NCBI RefSeq assembly: GCF_901875555.1
Contig: NZ_CABFMD010000037.1
Location: 1-64,000 of the forward strand
Length of the DNA: 64,000 nucleotides
Source: Streptococcus parasanguinis
Lineage (GTDB): Bacteria; Bacillota; Bacilli; Lactobacillales; Streptococcaceae
Direction of reading: 5' to 3'
In this document: piece by piece, positions 25,150 through 34,513 of the stretch
Layout: the number at the start of each line of letters is the position of its first letter
Numbering within the stretch: position 1 is the first letter of the stretch
Made by a program: the position numbers and the translations under genes
Notes under the pieces: generated by a model
What the model was told of the DNA's origin: nothing
The model's database searches: none
The model's input: the letters and a program-made list of their open reading frames with translations, nothing else

Positions 25150-26082
25150 ATGAAAAAATCAACCATTCAAAAAGAAAAAATTGATAATGTCGGGATCCAT
25201 TCTTTCAGTAAGAAGAGCAACTTCTTCTTTACCTTATTGTTGACCTTGGTCGGCTTGACCTGTGTGCTTCCCTTCATCTTCGTTGTCATGATCTCTTTGA
25301 CAGACGAACAAAGTTTGGCAGTTCATGGATTTCAATTCTGGCCAGCAAAATTTGGATTTGATGGTTACCTCTTCTTAGTACAGTTCAAAGACAAAATCTT
25401 GCAAGCCCTCTTCATTACCTTGTTTGTGACCATTGTGGGAACAGCATGTAATGTCTTTATCACAACGACCTATGCTTACGCTATCTCACGGAGTACCTTT
25501 AAATACCGCAAGTTCTTTACCGTATTTTCACTCCTTAGTATGCTCTTTAGTGCAGGATTGGTGCCAAGCTACATTGTGACGACTCAATTCTTGCAGTTAG
25601 GTGATACCATCGGGGCTCTGATTATCCCAATGTTGCTCAGTCCATTTAACATCATCTTGATGCGGACCTTCTTTAAACGGACCATTCCAGAAGCCATCCT
25701 CGAATCTGCTCGGATCGATGGGGCAAGTGAAACACGGATCTTCTTCCAAATCTGTTTGCCACTCTCTCTACCAGGGATTGCGACCATCAGTTTGTTCACT
25801 GCTTTAGGATTCTGGAACGACTGGTTTAACGCTCTTCTCTATATTAAGAGTGACAACCTTTACCCATTGCAATACCTCTTGATGCAAATCCAAAACAATA
25901 TGGATTACATCGCTAAAAACGTCGGGGTATCCGGCCAATTGGCAGGAGCTGTACAATCCATTCCACGGGAAACAGGACGTATGGCCATGGTGGTTGTGGC
26001 AACAGTGCCAATCGCCATTCTCTATCCATTCTTCCAACGCTACTTTGTAAAAGGCTTGACCATCGGTGGTGTGAAAGAATAA
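25150..26082 (+). CDS. ngtP2: NgtP2-type ABC sugar permease
   Basis: Permease of 310 residues of the YtcP/LplC type, six helices, EAA loop ILESARIDGASETRIFF. The start at 25150 follows AAAGGAGG; an in-frame start inside the previous gene at 25099 is less likely. Partner of the preceding permease, 13 bp downstream of it. Confidence 0.85.
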   Translation: MKKSTIQKEKIDNVGIHSFSKKSNFFFTLLLTLVGLTCVLPFIFVVMISLTDEQSLAVHGFQFWPAKFGFDGYLFLVQFKDKILQALFITLFVTIVGTACNVFITTTYAYAISRSTFKYRKFFTVFSLLSMLFSAGLVPSYIVTTQFLQLGDTIGALIIPMLLSPFNIILMRTFFKRTIPEAILESARIDGASETRIFFQICLPLSLPGIATISLFTALGFWNDWFNALLYIKSDNLYPLQYLLMQIQNNMDYIAKNVGVSGQLAGAVQSIPRETGRMAMVVVATVPIAILYPFFQRYFVKGLTIGGVKE

Positions 26083-26161
26083 AGCCGTTCGTTGAAAATC
26101 AACAGGATTTTCAACTCATAACTTAGTCTAAAAAGAAAATAACATAAAGGAGATTTTTCTT

Positions 26162-27643
26162 ATGAAAAATTGGAAAAAATACGCGTTAGCATCTGCTAGT
26201 GTCATTGCTCTTGGAGCTACTCTTGCTGCTTGTGGAAGCCTTACAGGGAACAACAAGAAATCAGCAACAACTGAAGATGGTAAACCAATCATCAAGATGT
26301 ACCAAATCGGTGACAAACCAGATAACTTGGATACCTTGTTAGAAAATGCCAACAAGATCATTGAAAAGAAAGTCGGCGCAAAATTGGATATCCAATATCT
26401 TGGTTGGGGTGACTACGCACAAAAAATGAACGTCATCATCTCATCTGGTGAAAACTATGATATTGCCTTTGCCAATAACTACGTGATCAATGCTCAAAAA
26501 GGTGCCTATGCTGACTTGACAGAATTGTACAAGAAAGAAGGGAAAGACCTTTACAAAGCACTTGACCCAGCTTACATCAAAGGAAACACTGTAAATGGCA
26601 AGATCTATGCTGTTCCAGTAGCAGCTAACGTTGCATCTTCTCAAAACTTTGCTTTCAACGGACCACTTGTTGAAAAATATGGTATCGACATCTCAAACGT
26701 CAAAGACTATGCTTCTCTTGAACCAGTCTTGAAAGCCATCAAAGAAAAAGATCCAAACGTTGTTCCATTTGCCATGAACAAGAGCTACGGTGGACCTTCA
26801 GATGATTTCGACTATGTAGCTGTTGATGGACTTCCATTCGTTGTTGACTTGAAAGGTGACACTACCAAGATCGTTGACCGTTACACAATTCCTCGTTATG
26901 TAGAAAACTTGAAGACTCTTCACAAATACTACGAAGCAGGATACATTCCAAAAGACGTAGCTACAAGCGATACTGGATACGACCTTTCTCAAGATACTTG
27001 GTTGGTACGTGAAGAAACAGTAGGACCTGCTGACTACGGTAACAGCTTGCTTTCTCGTGTAGCAAACCGTAAGATCGACATCAAACCATTTACTGAACTT
27101 TACAAGAAGAACAATACCACTCAAGTAGCTAACTTTGTTATCTCAAACAACTCTAAGAACAAAGAAAAAGCAATGGAAGTATTGAACCTCTTGAACACTG
27201 ATCCAGAACTCTTGAACGGCCTCGTTTATGGACCAGAAGGCAAGAACTGGGAAAAAGTTGCCGGCAAAGAAAACCGTGTGAAAGTCTTGGATGGCTACAA
27301 CGGAAACACTCACATGTCTGGATGGAACACTGGTAACAACTGGATTCTTTACATCAACGAAAACGTAACAGATGAACAAATTGCACAATCTAAGAAAGAC
27401 TTGGAAACTGCAAAAGAATCTCCAGCACTTGGTTTCATCTTTAACACAGATAAAGTGAAATCAGAAATCACTGCTCTTACAAATACTTTGAACCAATTCG
27501 CAGGTGCGATCAATACTGGTACTGTGGATCCTGAAGTAGAAGTTCCTAAGATGCTTGAAAAATTGAAATCAGAAGGTGCTTACCAAAAAGTGCTTGATGA
27601 AATGCAAAAACAATACGATGCATACCTTGCTTCTAAAAAATAA
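26162..27643 (+). CDS. ngtS: NgtS-type glycan-binding lipoprotein
   Basis: Solute-binding lipoprotein of 493 residues, family 1-type extracellular binding protein. Signal peptide with lipobox LAAC (Cys ~24). Aromatic-rich segments such as IQYLGWGDYAQKMN and SGWNTGNNWILYINE are typical of oligosaccharide binders of the LplA type. AAAGGAG precedes the ATG. Its codon use is highly biased, which suggests strong expression. Followed by a terminator, so permeases and binding protein form one transcription unit. Confidence 0.88.
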   Translation: MKNWKKYALASASVIALGATLAACGSLTGNNKKSATTEDGKPIIKMYQIGDKPDNLDTLLENANKIIEKKVGAKLDIQYLGWGDYAQKMNVIISSGENYDIAFANNYVINAQKGAYADLTELYKKEGKDLYKALDPAYIKGNTVNGKIYAVPVAANVASSQNFAFNGPLVEKYGIDISNVKDYASLEPVLKAIKEKDPNVVPFAMNKSYGGPSDDFDYVAVDGLPFVVDLKGDTTKIVDRYTIPRYVENLKTLHKYYEAGYIPKDVATSDTGYDLSQDTWLVREETVGPADYGNSLLSRVANRKIDIKPFTELYKKNNTTQVANFVISNNSKNKEKAMEVLNLLNTDPELLNGLVYGPEGKNWEKVAGKENRVKVLDGYNGNTHMSGWNTGNNWILYINENVTDEQIAQSKKDLETAKESPALGFIFNTDKVKSEITALTNTLNQFAGAINTGTVDPEVEVPKMLEKLKSEGAYQKVLDEMQKQYDAYLASKK

Positions 27644-27657
27644 GAACAGGTAGTGTG

Positions 27658-27691
27658 AAAAGGCTTTGGAGGAATCTCCATAGCCTTTTTA
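27658..27691 (+). terminator. Terminator of the importer operon
   Basis: AAAAGGCTTTGGAG pairs with CTCCATAGCCTTTT around a GAAT loop, followed by T residues. Confidence 0.85.
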
Positions 27692-27773
27692 ATCCTTTAT
27701 GAAAATGAATCCTGTAAATGAAAATCAATATTTCAATTAACTAATGTAAATATGGGAAAGCGTTTTATTTTTA

Positions 27774-27782
27774 TGGTATAAT
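27774..27782 (+). promoter_or_regulatory. Extended -10 promoter of the DUF624-yesMN operon
   Basis: TGGTATAAT with no good -35. A partly cre-like GGAAAGCGTTTTAT lies just upstream (27755-27768), with three departures from consensus. Confidence 0.6.
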
Positions 27783-27809
27783 AGAATCACTATTTGGGAA
27801 AGAGGCTGA

Positions 27810-28424
27810 ATGATGGGAAAAATCATCGAGTTCATTTTTACGAGGGTCTATGTTGCTATGCTGGTAACAGGGATTTTTTGGGTCTTGACGATCTGTGGGG
27901 GCGTTCTTCTAGGAGTAGGACCGGCCAGTGCCACAATCATGAGCCTCTATGCGGAAAATGGCATGACTTACAAAGATTATCATTGGTCACGCGCTTGGGA
28001 ACTTTTCAAAGAAAATCTGGTTCCAGCCAATCAAGTCTTTTATACCTTCTTTGCTATTGAAGGGGTTCTCCTCTATGGCATGTACCTCATGATCCAGATT
28101 CCTCACTTGAATTTCTTCCAAATTTTGGTTCTCTTATTTAATCTGGTTTTCCTTTTGGTTGCGCCTCTAGCTTACGCTGTTTATTTGAAATTGCAAGTTC
28201 ATTTTGCGCTCTCTTATGCCAACAGTATCAAGCTCAGTTTGATCGGAATGTTGCTGGACATTCGTCCGGTTCTGAAGCTCATCCTTGGAACAGCTCTACT
28301 TGGCGTCATTAGTTACTATATGCCAGCCCTTCTCTTTTTCGTCTTGATCGGTGTATGGCATTTCTTTGTCAATGATATCTTTGACCCTGTTTATCAAAAC
28401 ATCCACGAAAAATTGGTATCCTAA
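27810..28424 (+). CDS. DUF624 (YesL family) membrane protein
   Basis: Membrane protein of 204 residues with about five hydrophobic segments and the family motif GVLLGVGPASATIMSLY near the N-terminus. YesL proteins typically accompany YesM/YesN two-component systems and oligosaccharide transporters; their role is unknown. A start at 27813 is equally possible. The stop is 2 bp before the kinase start. Confidence 0.85.
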   Translation: MMGKIIEFIFTRVYVAMLVTGIFWVLTICGGVLLGVGPASATIMSLYAENGMTYKDYHWSRAWELFKENLVPANQVFYTFFAIEGVLLYGMYLMIQIPHLNFFQILVLLFNLVFLLVAPLAYAVYLKLQVHFALSYANSIKLSLIGMLLDIRPVLKLILGTALLGVISYYMPALLFFVLIGVWHFFVNDIFDPVYQNIHEKLVS

Positions 28425-28426
28425 CG

Positions 28427-30073
28427 ATGAAAAAAATCTGGTTAAGTACGCTTTTAAAATTCTACGCCTATGTCATGGTGGTCATTTTGACCATTATGGG
28501 CCTGGTTGTCGCGGGGATCTCTTGGAAAAACCAGCAAGCTGAAGCCGATCGGATCGCCCAACGGGTCTTAACCGAAGTAGCGACGGATCTTGAGACCTCT
28601 TATCAGCGGGTCACACAAGAAGGCCGTAGTCTCGTTGAAAACCCTGCAAAATTAGAAGGAGTTTATCGCTATTTTACCTTGTCACCATCGGAGTATGAGA
28701 CTTGGAGATTGAATGCCCAATTCCCTTCTTATATCCAATTGTCCCTACATAAGAATATTGACAGCCTCTATTTGAGCAATAAAAGCATCGAGGGTATCGA
28801 TGTTACCTTGTCTGATTACAAGACGGTATTTGTCTCTACGCGGCAATCGAAGGGAGGCAAGCAGGTTTCAGCGGACCATTACAAGGCTCCTGCGACAGCC
28901 ATTCCGGTTTCTTTGACAGATCCGACTACGGGTGCTGGAGTTGGGATTGCTTATATGACGCTGGACCAAGAAATTTTGACGGCAGCGATTGATAATGCCA
29001 GAGGCGATCTTCCGATCGCCGTGCGAGTCTTCACTCCCTTTGGGAAAGAGATGTACCATGAAGGGGATAAGGATCTACCCAAAAAGATTAAATGGCAAAC
29101 CCGTAGTACGATCTATGGCTACAAGGTGGATGTAGCTGTTTCTGAAAGTTATCTGGTCAAAAAGGGTCTAGCTAACCTGACCACTTTTCTCTCTATTGCT
29201 TTCCTAATTTTCTTGATCCTTTACTTGTTATTACGGCAGATTTTCAAAAATTATCGGTGTCAAGTCTTCGATTTGGTCGATACCATGAACCAGATCAGTC
29301 AAGGCGATAGTGAACGTCGGATTGATACTTCGACCAAGGACCAAGAACTTTTGGCCATTGGGAATATGATCAATACCATGTTAGACAATATGGATAAGAA
29401 TATTCGGGATATCTATCAGCTACAGCTCAGCCAAAAAGATGCCAATATGCGGGCACTACAAGCCCAGATCAATCCCCATTTCATGTACAATACACTGGAA
29501 TTTATCCGGATGTATGCCGTCATGCAAGAGCAAGAAGAGTTGGGTGATATTATCTATGAGTTTAGCAGTCTCTTACGCAATAATATCTCAGATGAGCGAG
29601 TGACGACAGTTGAAAATGAGCTCGAATTTTGTCGCAAATACAGCTACCTCTGTATGGTACGTTATCCAAAATCGATTGCCTATGGCTTTAGGATCGATCC
29701 AGGCTTGGAAAAAATGAAGATTCCCAAATTCACGATCCAGCCTTTGGTCGAGAACTATTTTGCACATGGAGTGGACCACAAACGCAAGGACAATGTGATT
29801 AGTGTCAAAGTCTTGCAAGGAGAAGGGCAAGTCATGATCCTAGTTACTGATAATGGGCGCGGGATGGAAGAAGAACAGCTAGAAAAAATTCAAGAGATAC
29901 TAGCCAATCGCGATCCACACTCAGAAATCGAAGAAAAGAGTGGTCGGCAGTCCATCGGAATTGTCAATGTCCATGAACGCATGCTACTCTATTTTGGAGA
30001 TCGCTACCATATCCAAGTCTTCTCCCAACCTAACCATGGAGTGACCTATACGATAACCATTCAAGATGAATAA
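28427..30073 (+). CDS. yesM: YesM-type sensor histidine kinase
   Basis: Kinase of 548 residues. N-terminal helix ~10-32, extracellular sensor domain to ~245, second helix ~250-270, then HAMP. The His-kinase box is NPHFMYNTLEFIRMYA, and an HATPase domain has the N-box ENYFAHGVDH and G-box VTDNGRGM. It belongs to the 5TM-free YesM class paired with AraC-type regulators. It should sense glycan-related signals, like pneumococcal TCS07, which is reported to control N-glycan genes. It overlaps the regulator gene's upstream frame. Confidence 0.9.
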   Translation: MKKIWLSTLLKFYAYVMVVILTIMGLVVAGISWKNQQAEADRIAQRVLTEVATDLETSYQRVTQEGRSLVENPAKLEGVYRYFTLSPSEYETWRLNAQFPSYIQLSLHKNIDSLYLSNKSIEGIDVTLSDYKTVFVSTRQSKGGKQVSADHYKAPATAIPVSLTDPTTGAGVGIAYMTLDQEILTAAIDNARGDLPIAVRVFTPFGKEMYHEGDKDLPKKIKWQTRSTIYGYKVDVAVSESYLVKKGLANLTTFLSIAFLIFLILYLLLRQIFKNYRCQVFDLVDTMNQISQGDSERRIDTSTKDQELLAIGNMINTMLDNMDKNIRDIYQLQLSQKDANMRALQAQINPHFMYNTLEFIRMYAVMQEQEELGDIIYEFSSLLRNNISDERVTTVENELEFCRKYSYLCMVRYPKSIAYGFRIDPGLEKMKIPKFTIQPLVENYFAHGVDHKRKDNVISVKVLQGEGQVMILVTDNGRGMEEEQLEKIQEILANRDPHSEIEEKSGRQSIGIVNVHERMLLYFGDRYHIQVFSQPNHGVTYTITIQDE

Positions 30074-30083
30074 AGGAGACAGA

Positions 30084-31388
30084 ATGTACAAAGTCTTATT
30101 AGTAGACGATGAGTATATGATTACAGAAGGGTTAAAAAAATTAATCCCCTTTGACCACTGGAATATGGAAGTGGTCGCAACTGCAGAAGATGCAGACCAG
30201 GCCCTTGATTATGTGCGAGAGTATCCGGTAGATGTGGTGATTACAGATGTCAATATGCCTGGAAAAACTGGACTTCAGATGATTGCTGAGATGAAGGATT
30301 TGATCCCAGATGCTGCCTTTATCATTATGTCAGGCTATCAGGATTTTGAATATGTCAAGACAGCCCTCAATTTGCGCGTGGCAGACTACCTGCTCAAACC
30401 GGTCAATAAGGTGGAGATGGGCAATATCCTAGAAAAAATTCAGCATAAAATCCAGCAACCAAGCCAAGAGTTAGCCAACCGTTTGATTCACGATGACATC
30501 TCTGAGGAAGAGTTTTGTCAGTATATCGCAGGTCGGAACTCACTGTGGATTGGAGTCGCTAAGGAGAAAAAAGGCTTTATCAGCTCGTCTTATCAAGTTC
30601 TTGGGCAAAATCTTCAACTCTTTATCTCGGATCAAGAAGAAGAAGCCATGATTGAGAAGGCCTTTGAGCCTCCTTATAAGGAGCACTTTCATCAATTTAA
30701 GGACCTAGTGGAGCGGAGTCTCTTTTATGGAGCGGCCCCTCTCAATCAAGATGAAGAGGTCTTCCATTACTACGAGCCTGCTTATCGGGTGATTATGCAA
30801 GGAAATATCCAGCAAATCTTAGAAGAACTGGACTGGTTAGAAAAAATGATCCTTGAGAAGACACCCAAGGTGTCGCTGACCAAGCAGCTCTTTATCCAAT
30901 TTTTGATGGATGTCTTTCATTTGTTTGAATACTTGCAAGGAGACGATTTAGCTGATGTGGTAAAGAAAGTCCATGATGCTGCCACCTTTAGCGAGATGAT
31001 TGGCTTTATCCAGGAAGAGTTGTCTCGTTTCTTATCCCACTATCGAATGAATGAAAATGTAGCGAGTGTCCTTCAAGTGATTAGCCGCGATTACCAAAAA
31101 GAACTGTCACTCAAGGACATCAGTCAGGGTCTCTTTATTAATCCAGTCTATTTAGGCCAATTAATTAAACGAGAAACCAATGCGACTTTCGCAGAACTCC
31201 TCAACAAACAGCGGATCAAGGCTGCCCAGCAGCTCCTCTTATCAACCAATGATAGTATTGAAGATATCTGCTACAAGGTCGGTTACAGTAATGTTGGCTA
31301 TTTCTACAAGGTTTTTCGCAAACTCTGTGGAAAATCGCCTAAAACCTATCGCTTACAAGTCATGACAGAGCATACAGAAGATGAGTAA
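30084..31388 (+). CDS. yesN: YesN-type response regulator (AraC family output)
   Basis: Regulator of 434 residues. The receiver domain (1-120) has DDEY acidic residues, the phospho-acceptor Asp in VVITDVNMPG and Lys in LLKPV. The C-terminal AraC/XylS domain (~330-430) includes SLKDISQGLFINPVYLG and the second helix-turn-helix SIEDICYKVGYSN. I start at 30084, with AAAGGAG upstream, rather than at 30066. Likely activator of the adjacent glycan importer and glycosidase operons (inference from linkage and TCS07 homology). Confidence 0.9.
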   Translation: MYKVLLVDDEYMITEGLKKLIPFDHWNMEVVATAEDADQALDYVREYPVDVVITDVNMPGKTGLQMIAEMKDLIPDAAFIIMSGYQDFEYVKTALNLRVADYLLKPVNKVEMGNILEKIQHKIQQPSQELANRLIHDDISEEEFCQYIAGRNSLWIGVAKEKKGFISSSYQVLGQNLQLFISDQEEEAMIEKAFEPPYKEHFHQFKDLVERSLFYGAAPLNQDEEVFHYYEPAYRVIMQGNIQQILEELDWLEKMILEKTPKVSLTKQLFIQFLMDVFHLFEYLQGDDLADVVKKVHDAATFSEMIGFIQEELSRFLSHYRMNENVASVLQVISRDYQKELSLKDISQGLFINPVYLGQLIKRETNATFAELLNKQRIKAAQQLLLSTNDSIEDICYKVGYSNVGYFYKVFRKLCGKSPKTYRLQVMTEHTEDE

Positions 31389-31418
31389 AAGGCTGAGACG
31401 GTGGTCTCAGCCTTTTAA
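31388..31418 (+). terminator. Terminator of yesMN operon
   Basis: Stem AAGGCTGAGAC/GTCTCAGCCTT with a short loop, flanked by A and T runs. Confidence 0.85.
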
Positions 31419-31719
31419 TTGAAGATAAAGTCTTCTTAGAAACTTTCCTTAGGTGAGTATGGACGTTAGGTGAAATTATCCAGTGGATGATTTCAGCAAT
31501 CCAGGAAGTTCCATGACGAATTATTGAACCTAAGGTTTCAATAATTCCGACTACCTGAAACAAATGTGTTTCAGGTACTTTTCTCACGGCGGAAAGTTTC
31601 AGTAGATGATTGGATAATTCAAACGAATGAACTTTTTTAGGATTTTATTAGATTTTTAAAAATGCATCCTCCTAAAATCTAATGATTCTGCGTCGAATAC
31701 CCTATTTTGACTTTATCCG
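31417..31719. other. Non-coding region with three consecutive hairpins
   Basis: No gene is seen. Three foldbacks follow one another: 31471-31495 (TGAAATTATCC/GGATGATTTCA), 31518-31547 (GAATTATTGAA/TTCAATAATTC) and 31552-31577 (TACCTGAAAC/GTTTCAGGTA). A fourth, looser pair TTAGATTTT/AAAATCTAA lies near 31645-31685. None has a T-run. They may be a decayed mobile repeat or a structured RNA. Confidence 0.5.
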
Positions 31720-32574
31720 CTACGTCCTTTGTATCTTGAGTTTCCCAACCAGCAGCTCAGCTTCAATGGTGATTTCTGTGAGTTGGCTCCAGTCGATTTT
31801 TTCTTGGTCAACGTGAAATAGAAGAGGGGTCATGGTGAGGAGCGCCTCACGTTCTTCAGGAGTTAAACTCTTGGTAAGGCTGACCGTTTCGGATGAGAGG
31901 ATCTGACAGTGATCTTCAAAGTGCTCCAAAATTTCCTGGTTGGAGTAGGATTGCTTGGCCAATTGATCTTGGGCCAACTGACGAATTTCTTTTAGATGAG
32001 AAGAGGTTGGGACGACCTTGATGATCACCCCTCCAGCCTGTAAGACACGCTCGAATTCAGCGTAATTAGCTGGGGAGAAGATGTCCAAAATGACCTCCAT
32101 ACTCTTAGATTGAATGGGTAAATGGGCCAAGTCTCCTACAAACCAATTGACCTTCCAGCTAGCGTCGCTCTTGGCAGCTAGCTGCACGGATTCCTTGGAA
32201 AGATCAAATGCATAGAAAGTAGCCTTGGGATAGGCTTCTTGTAGCTTTCGGGAGTAATAACCTTCTCCGCAACCGATATCTAGAATTCTGGCATCCCTAG
32301 TCGGAATTTTTTGTCCGATCGCTGTGAGAATCGGCTCATAAAACCCTGCTTCTAAGATCAGCTGGCGATTCTGGAAATTTTCTTTGTCATAGTCCTTTGA
32401 TTGCTTGATCTGGGGAGCCAGGTTGACATAGCCAAATTTTGCCAAGTCAAAAGAATGGGCCTTGGGACATTTAAAACTGGTCCCCACAAGTTCTAGGTTC
32501 AGTTGACAGATAGGACAGGCAAAAGCAGTGGCTGTTTGAAATCGTTGTAATTTTGGTTTGATCGGTGTATTCAT
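31720..32574 (-). CDS. rlmA: RlmA-type 23S rRNA (guanine-N1)-methyltransferase
   Basis: Protein of 284 residues. N-terminal zinc knuckle CPIC..CPKAHSFDLAKFGYVNL, then a SAM-dependent methyltransferase fold with motif I LDIGCGEGYYS and LDIFSPANYAEF. This is the RlmA family; the Gram-positive RlmA(II) enzyme, like TlrB, methylates G748 of 23S rRNA in the macrolide-binding tunnel. In pneumococcus loss of this methylation affects telithromycin susceptibility when other methylases are present. Monocistronic on the reverse strand. Confidence 0.9.
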   Translation of the reverse strand: MNTPIKPKLQRFQTATAFACPICQLNLELVGTSFKCPKAHSFDLAKFGYVNLAPQIKQSKDYDKENFQNRQLILEAGFYEPILTAIGQKIPTRDARILDIGCGEGYYSRKLQEAYPKATFYAFDLSKESVQLAAKSDASWKVNWFVGDLAHLPIQSKSMEVILDIFSPANYAEFERVLQAGGVIIKVVPTSSHLKEIRQLAQDQLAKQSYSNQEILEHFEDHCQILSSETVSLTKSLTPEEREALLTMTPLLFHVDQEKIDWSQLTEITIEAELLVGKLKIQRT

Positions 32575-32681
32575 ATTAGTAGTGTAACAAAAGAGCCTCT
32601 AGATAGCAACTGATGCTTTAATGGGACTAAGTCACACTTTTTTAACGGTTCTACGCGGTATTGAGTGGACCTTGAGTCTCT

Positions 32682-32999
32682 TCATTTAATTTTCTCCTTT
32701 TCGTCCAATGGATCGCCGAGGATGGTTTTCAATTCTGGACAATATTTACTTGCCTCAAATTCAATGATCTCATATTGAGCAATCTCATTTTGATAGAATG
32801 GATCGTGTGCAATGATTTCTTGGACAGCATCTTTATTTTTTGCTCTCATGAGAATGATACCGCCGGTTCTTGGATTTTTTCTTCCAGATGCGATAAAAAG
32901 ACCTTTTGTATAATACTGATTTAAAAAATCTATGTGTTTTTCTAAGTGTTTTTCAACTTCATCAAGGGACTTTATATAGGTAAGATTTACAATAAACAT
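32682..32999 (-). CDS. YciI family protein
   Basis: Protein of 105 residues of the YciI/YCII family (ferredoxin-like dimer). It has the conserved His of FLNQYYTKGLFIASGRKNPR and the HDPFYQ motif. Function is unsettled; members are thought to be small enzymes. GGAG lies on the reverse strand just before the start. It is divergent from the HxlR regulator with ~87 bp between, suggesting that the regulator controls it. Confidence 0.85.
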   Translation of the reverse strand: MFIVNLTYIKSLDEVEKHLEKHIDFLNQYYTKGLFIASGRKNPRTGGIILMRAKNKDAVQEIIAHDPFYQNEIAQYEIIEFEASKYCPELKTILGDPLDEKEKIK

Positions 33000-33086
33000 A
33001 AGTGACTCCTTTAAAATAAATGATAAATAGATTATAATACTTTACAAACTACCTGAATAGTAGGCACATTTTTGTAAGGAGAAAAA

Positions 33087-33404
33087 ATGTTAACAAATAA
33101 AAATTGGAACTGTAGTATGTCTCGAGTCTTAGATGTGGTTGGTGGGAAATGGAGGATGAATATATTATGGGTTATAAACAAGCATAAGAGAGTCCGTTTC
33201 AATCAATTGAGAAGAGAAGTTGAAGGGATTACAACTATCAGTTTGACACGTGGATTAGATGTTTTAATAGAGAACCAATTGATTGAGAAATATGATTTTG
33301 AAACGATACCACTCCATACAGAATATGAGCTGACAGAAAAAGGGAAATCACTGATGCCGATTTTAAAGGACTTGAATCAATGGGGAAAAGAATGGTTGCA
33401 TTAA
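33087..33404 (+). CDS. HxlR family transcriptional regulator
   Basis: Winged helix-turn-helix protein of 105 residues with the HxlR pattern: a Cys near residue 9 (NWNCSMSRVLDVVGGKW), FNQLRREVEGITTISLTRGL as recognition region and YELTEKGKSL in the wing. The N-terminal Cys can sense electrophiles or oxidants in relatives. It is divergent from the YciI gene, its likely target. AAGGAG precedes the ATG. Confidence 0.9.
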   Translation: MLTNKNWNCSMSRVLDVVGGKWRMNILWVINKHKRVRFNQLRREVEGITTISLTRGLDVLIENQLIEKYDFETIPLHTEYELTEKGKSLMPILKDLNQWGKEWLH

Positions 33405-33473
33405 ATTTTCTTCTTCTTTTTGTCACTTTCATCTTGCCACTTAGGTTCTCATTTTGACCGCTTATCCCAAAAG

Positions 33474-33497
33474 GCCGTTTTTTAAACGGCTTTTTTG
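33474..33497 (+). terminator. Terminator after hxlR-like gene
   Basis: Stem GCCGTTT/AAACGGC with TTT loop followed by TTTTTT, 30 bp upstream of the next ATG. It separates the ABC operon from the regulator. Confidence 0.85.
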
Positions 33498-33529
33498 CTA
33501 GACTGATACTGTCAAAAAGGAGAGAGAAC

Positions 33530-34396
33530 ATGATATTACAAGCTAAAAACATCAGTAAACGGTATGGAAATCATCTAGTGGTTGATCATATTCACCTACA
33601 GTTTGAAAAGGGAACGTTTAATGCGATTCTAGGACCAAATGGGGCGGGGAAATCAACGACGATTTCCATGTTGATTGGTTTGAAACAACCAACGCAAGGC
33701 GACATTATTTATGAACCCGGTACTAAAATTGGTGTGGTCTTCCAAACCAGTGTTTTAGATGAGATGCTGACGGTTAAGGAAAATCTGACCATTCGTGCCA
33801 GACAGTACAAAGGCCTAAAACCAAATCGTGTGTCTGATCTTATTGATCGACTAGGCCTATCAGCTTTCCAAAAGCAGAAATATGGGACGCTTTCAGGCGG
33901 CCAAAAGCGTCGGGTTGACATTGCGCGTGCTCTACTGCACGGTCCGGATCTTCTGTTCTTAGATGAGCCAACGACAGGTTTAGACATTCAAACCCGGAAG
34001 TCTATTTGGGATTTGCTCTATCAATTGCAGAGAGAAGAGGGAATGACCGTTGTATTGACCACGCATTATCTTGACGAAGCAGATGAAGCTGATCAAATTT
34101 ATATTGTAGATCTTGGGAAAGTGATTGCTCAAGGATCGGCACTAGATATTAAGAGCCAATATGCTACTAATATCTTAAAGATTCGTTTCAAGGAGAGACA
34201 GCAGATAGAAAGTCTCAAATCTTCGGGAATGTCAGTAGAGCAACAAAGTCAATTGGAGTATGTTCTTCGACCCGAGAGTGAAAGGGAAGCCATTGATTAC
34301 CTGGCGCAAGTTAGAGATAATCTAGCCCATTTTGAGTTTCGTCCAGGGACCATGGATGACGCCTTTATTGCACTTACAGGAAGGGAGGTCCGCTAA
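33530..34396 (+). CDS. ABC exporter ATPase (DrrA type)
   Basis: ATPase of 288 residues: Walker A GPNGAGKST, Q-loop VFQTSVLDEML, signature LSGGQKRRVDIARAL, Walker B LLFLDEPTT, switch HYLDEADEAD, and the C-terminal extension found in DrrA-like drug or peptide exporters. Its stop overlaps the permease ATG (TAATG). The permease is split by the transposon, so the exporter should be inactive here. The LytTR/DUF3021 genes beyond the transposon were part of the same unit. Confidence 0.9.
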   Translation: MILQAKNISKRYGNHLVVDHIHLQFEKGTFNAILGPNGAGKSTTISMLIGLKQPTQGDIIYEPGTKIGVVFQTSVLDEMLTVKENLTIRARQYKGLKPNRVSDLIDRLGLSAFQKQKYGTLSGGQKRRVDIARALLHGPDLLFLDEPTTGLDIQTRKSIWDLLYQLQREEGMTVVLTTHYLDEADEADQIYIVDLGKVIAQGSALDIKSQYATNILKIRFKERQQIESLKSSGMSVEQQSQLEYVLRPESEREAIDYLAQVRDNLAHFEFRPGTMDDAFIALTGREVR

Positions 34397-34513
34397 TGCT
34401 AGCCTTACTAAAGCGAAATTTTTTATTGTATTTTAGGAATCGTTCAGGAGTTTTCTTCTCCCTGTTGGGAGCCTTGATTTCCTTTGTTCTCTATATTATT
34501 TTTCTTCAAAAAA
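34396..34513 (+). pseudogene. ABC-2 type permease, 5' fragment cut by the transposon
   Basis: The first 39 codons of an ABC-2 permease (MLALLKRNFLLYFRNRSG.., then the first membrane helix). After CAAAAAA at 34507-34513 the sequence becomes transposon, and the frame ends at a stop at 34519-34521. The gene continues at 58057, where CAA-AAA-AAT-CTA restores the frame (..IIFLQK then NLTDAWAQ..). Confidence 0.9.
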
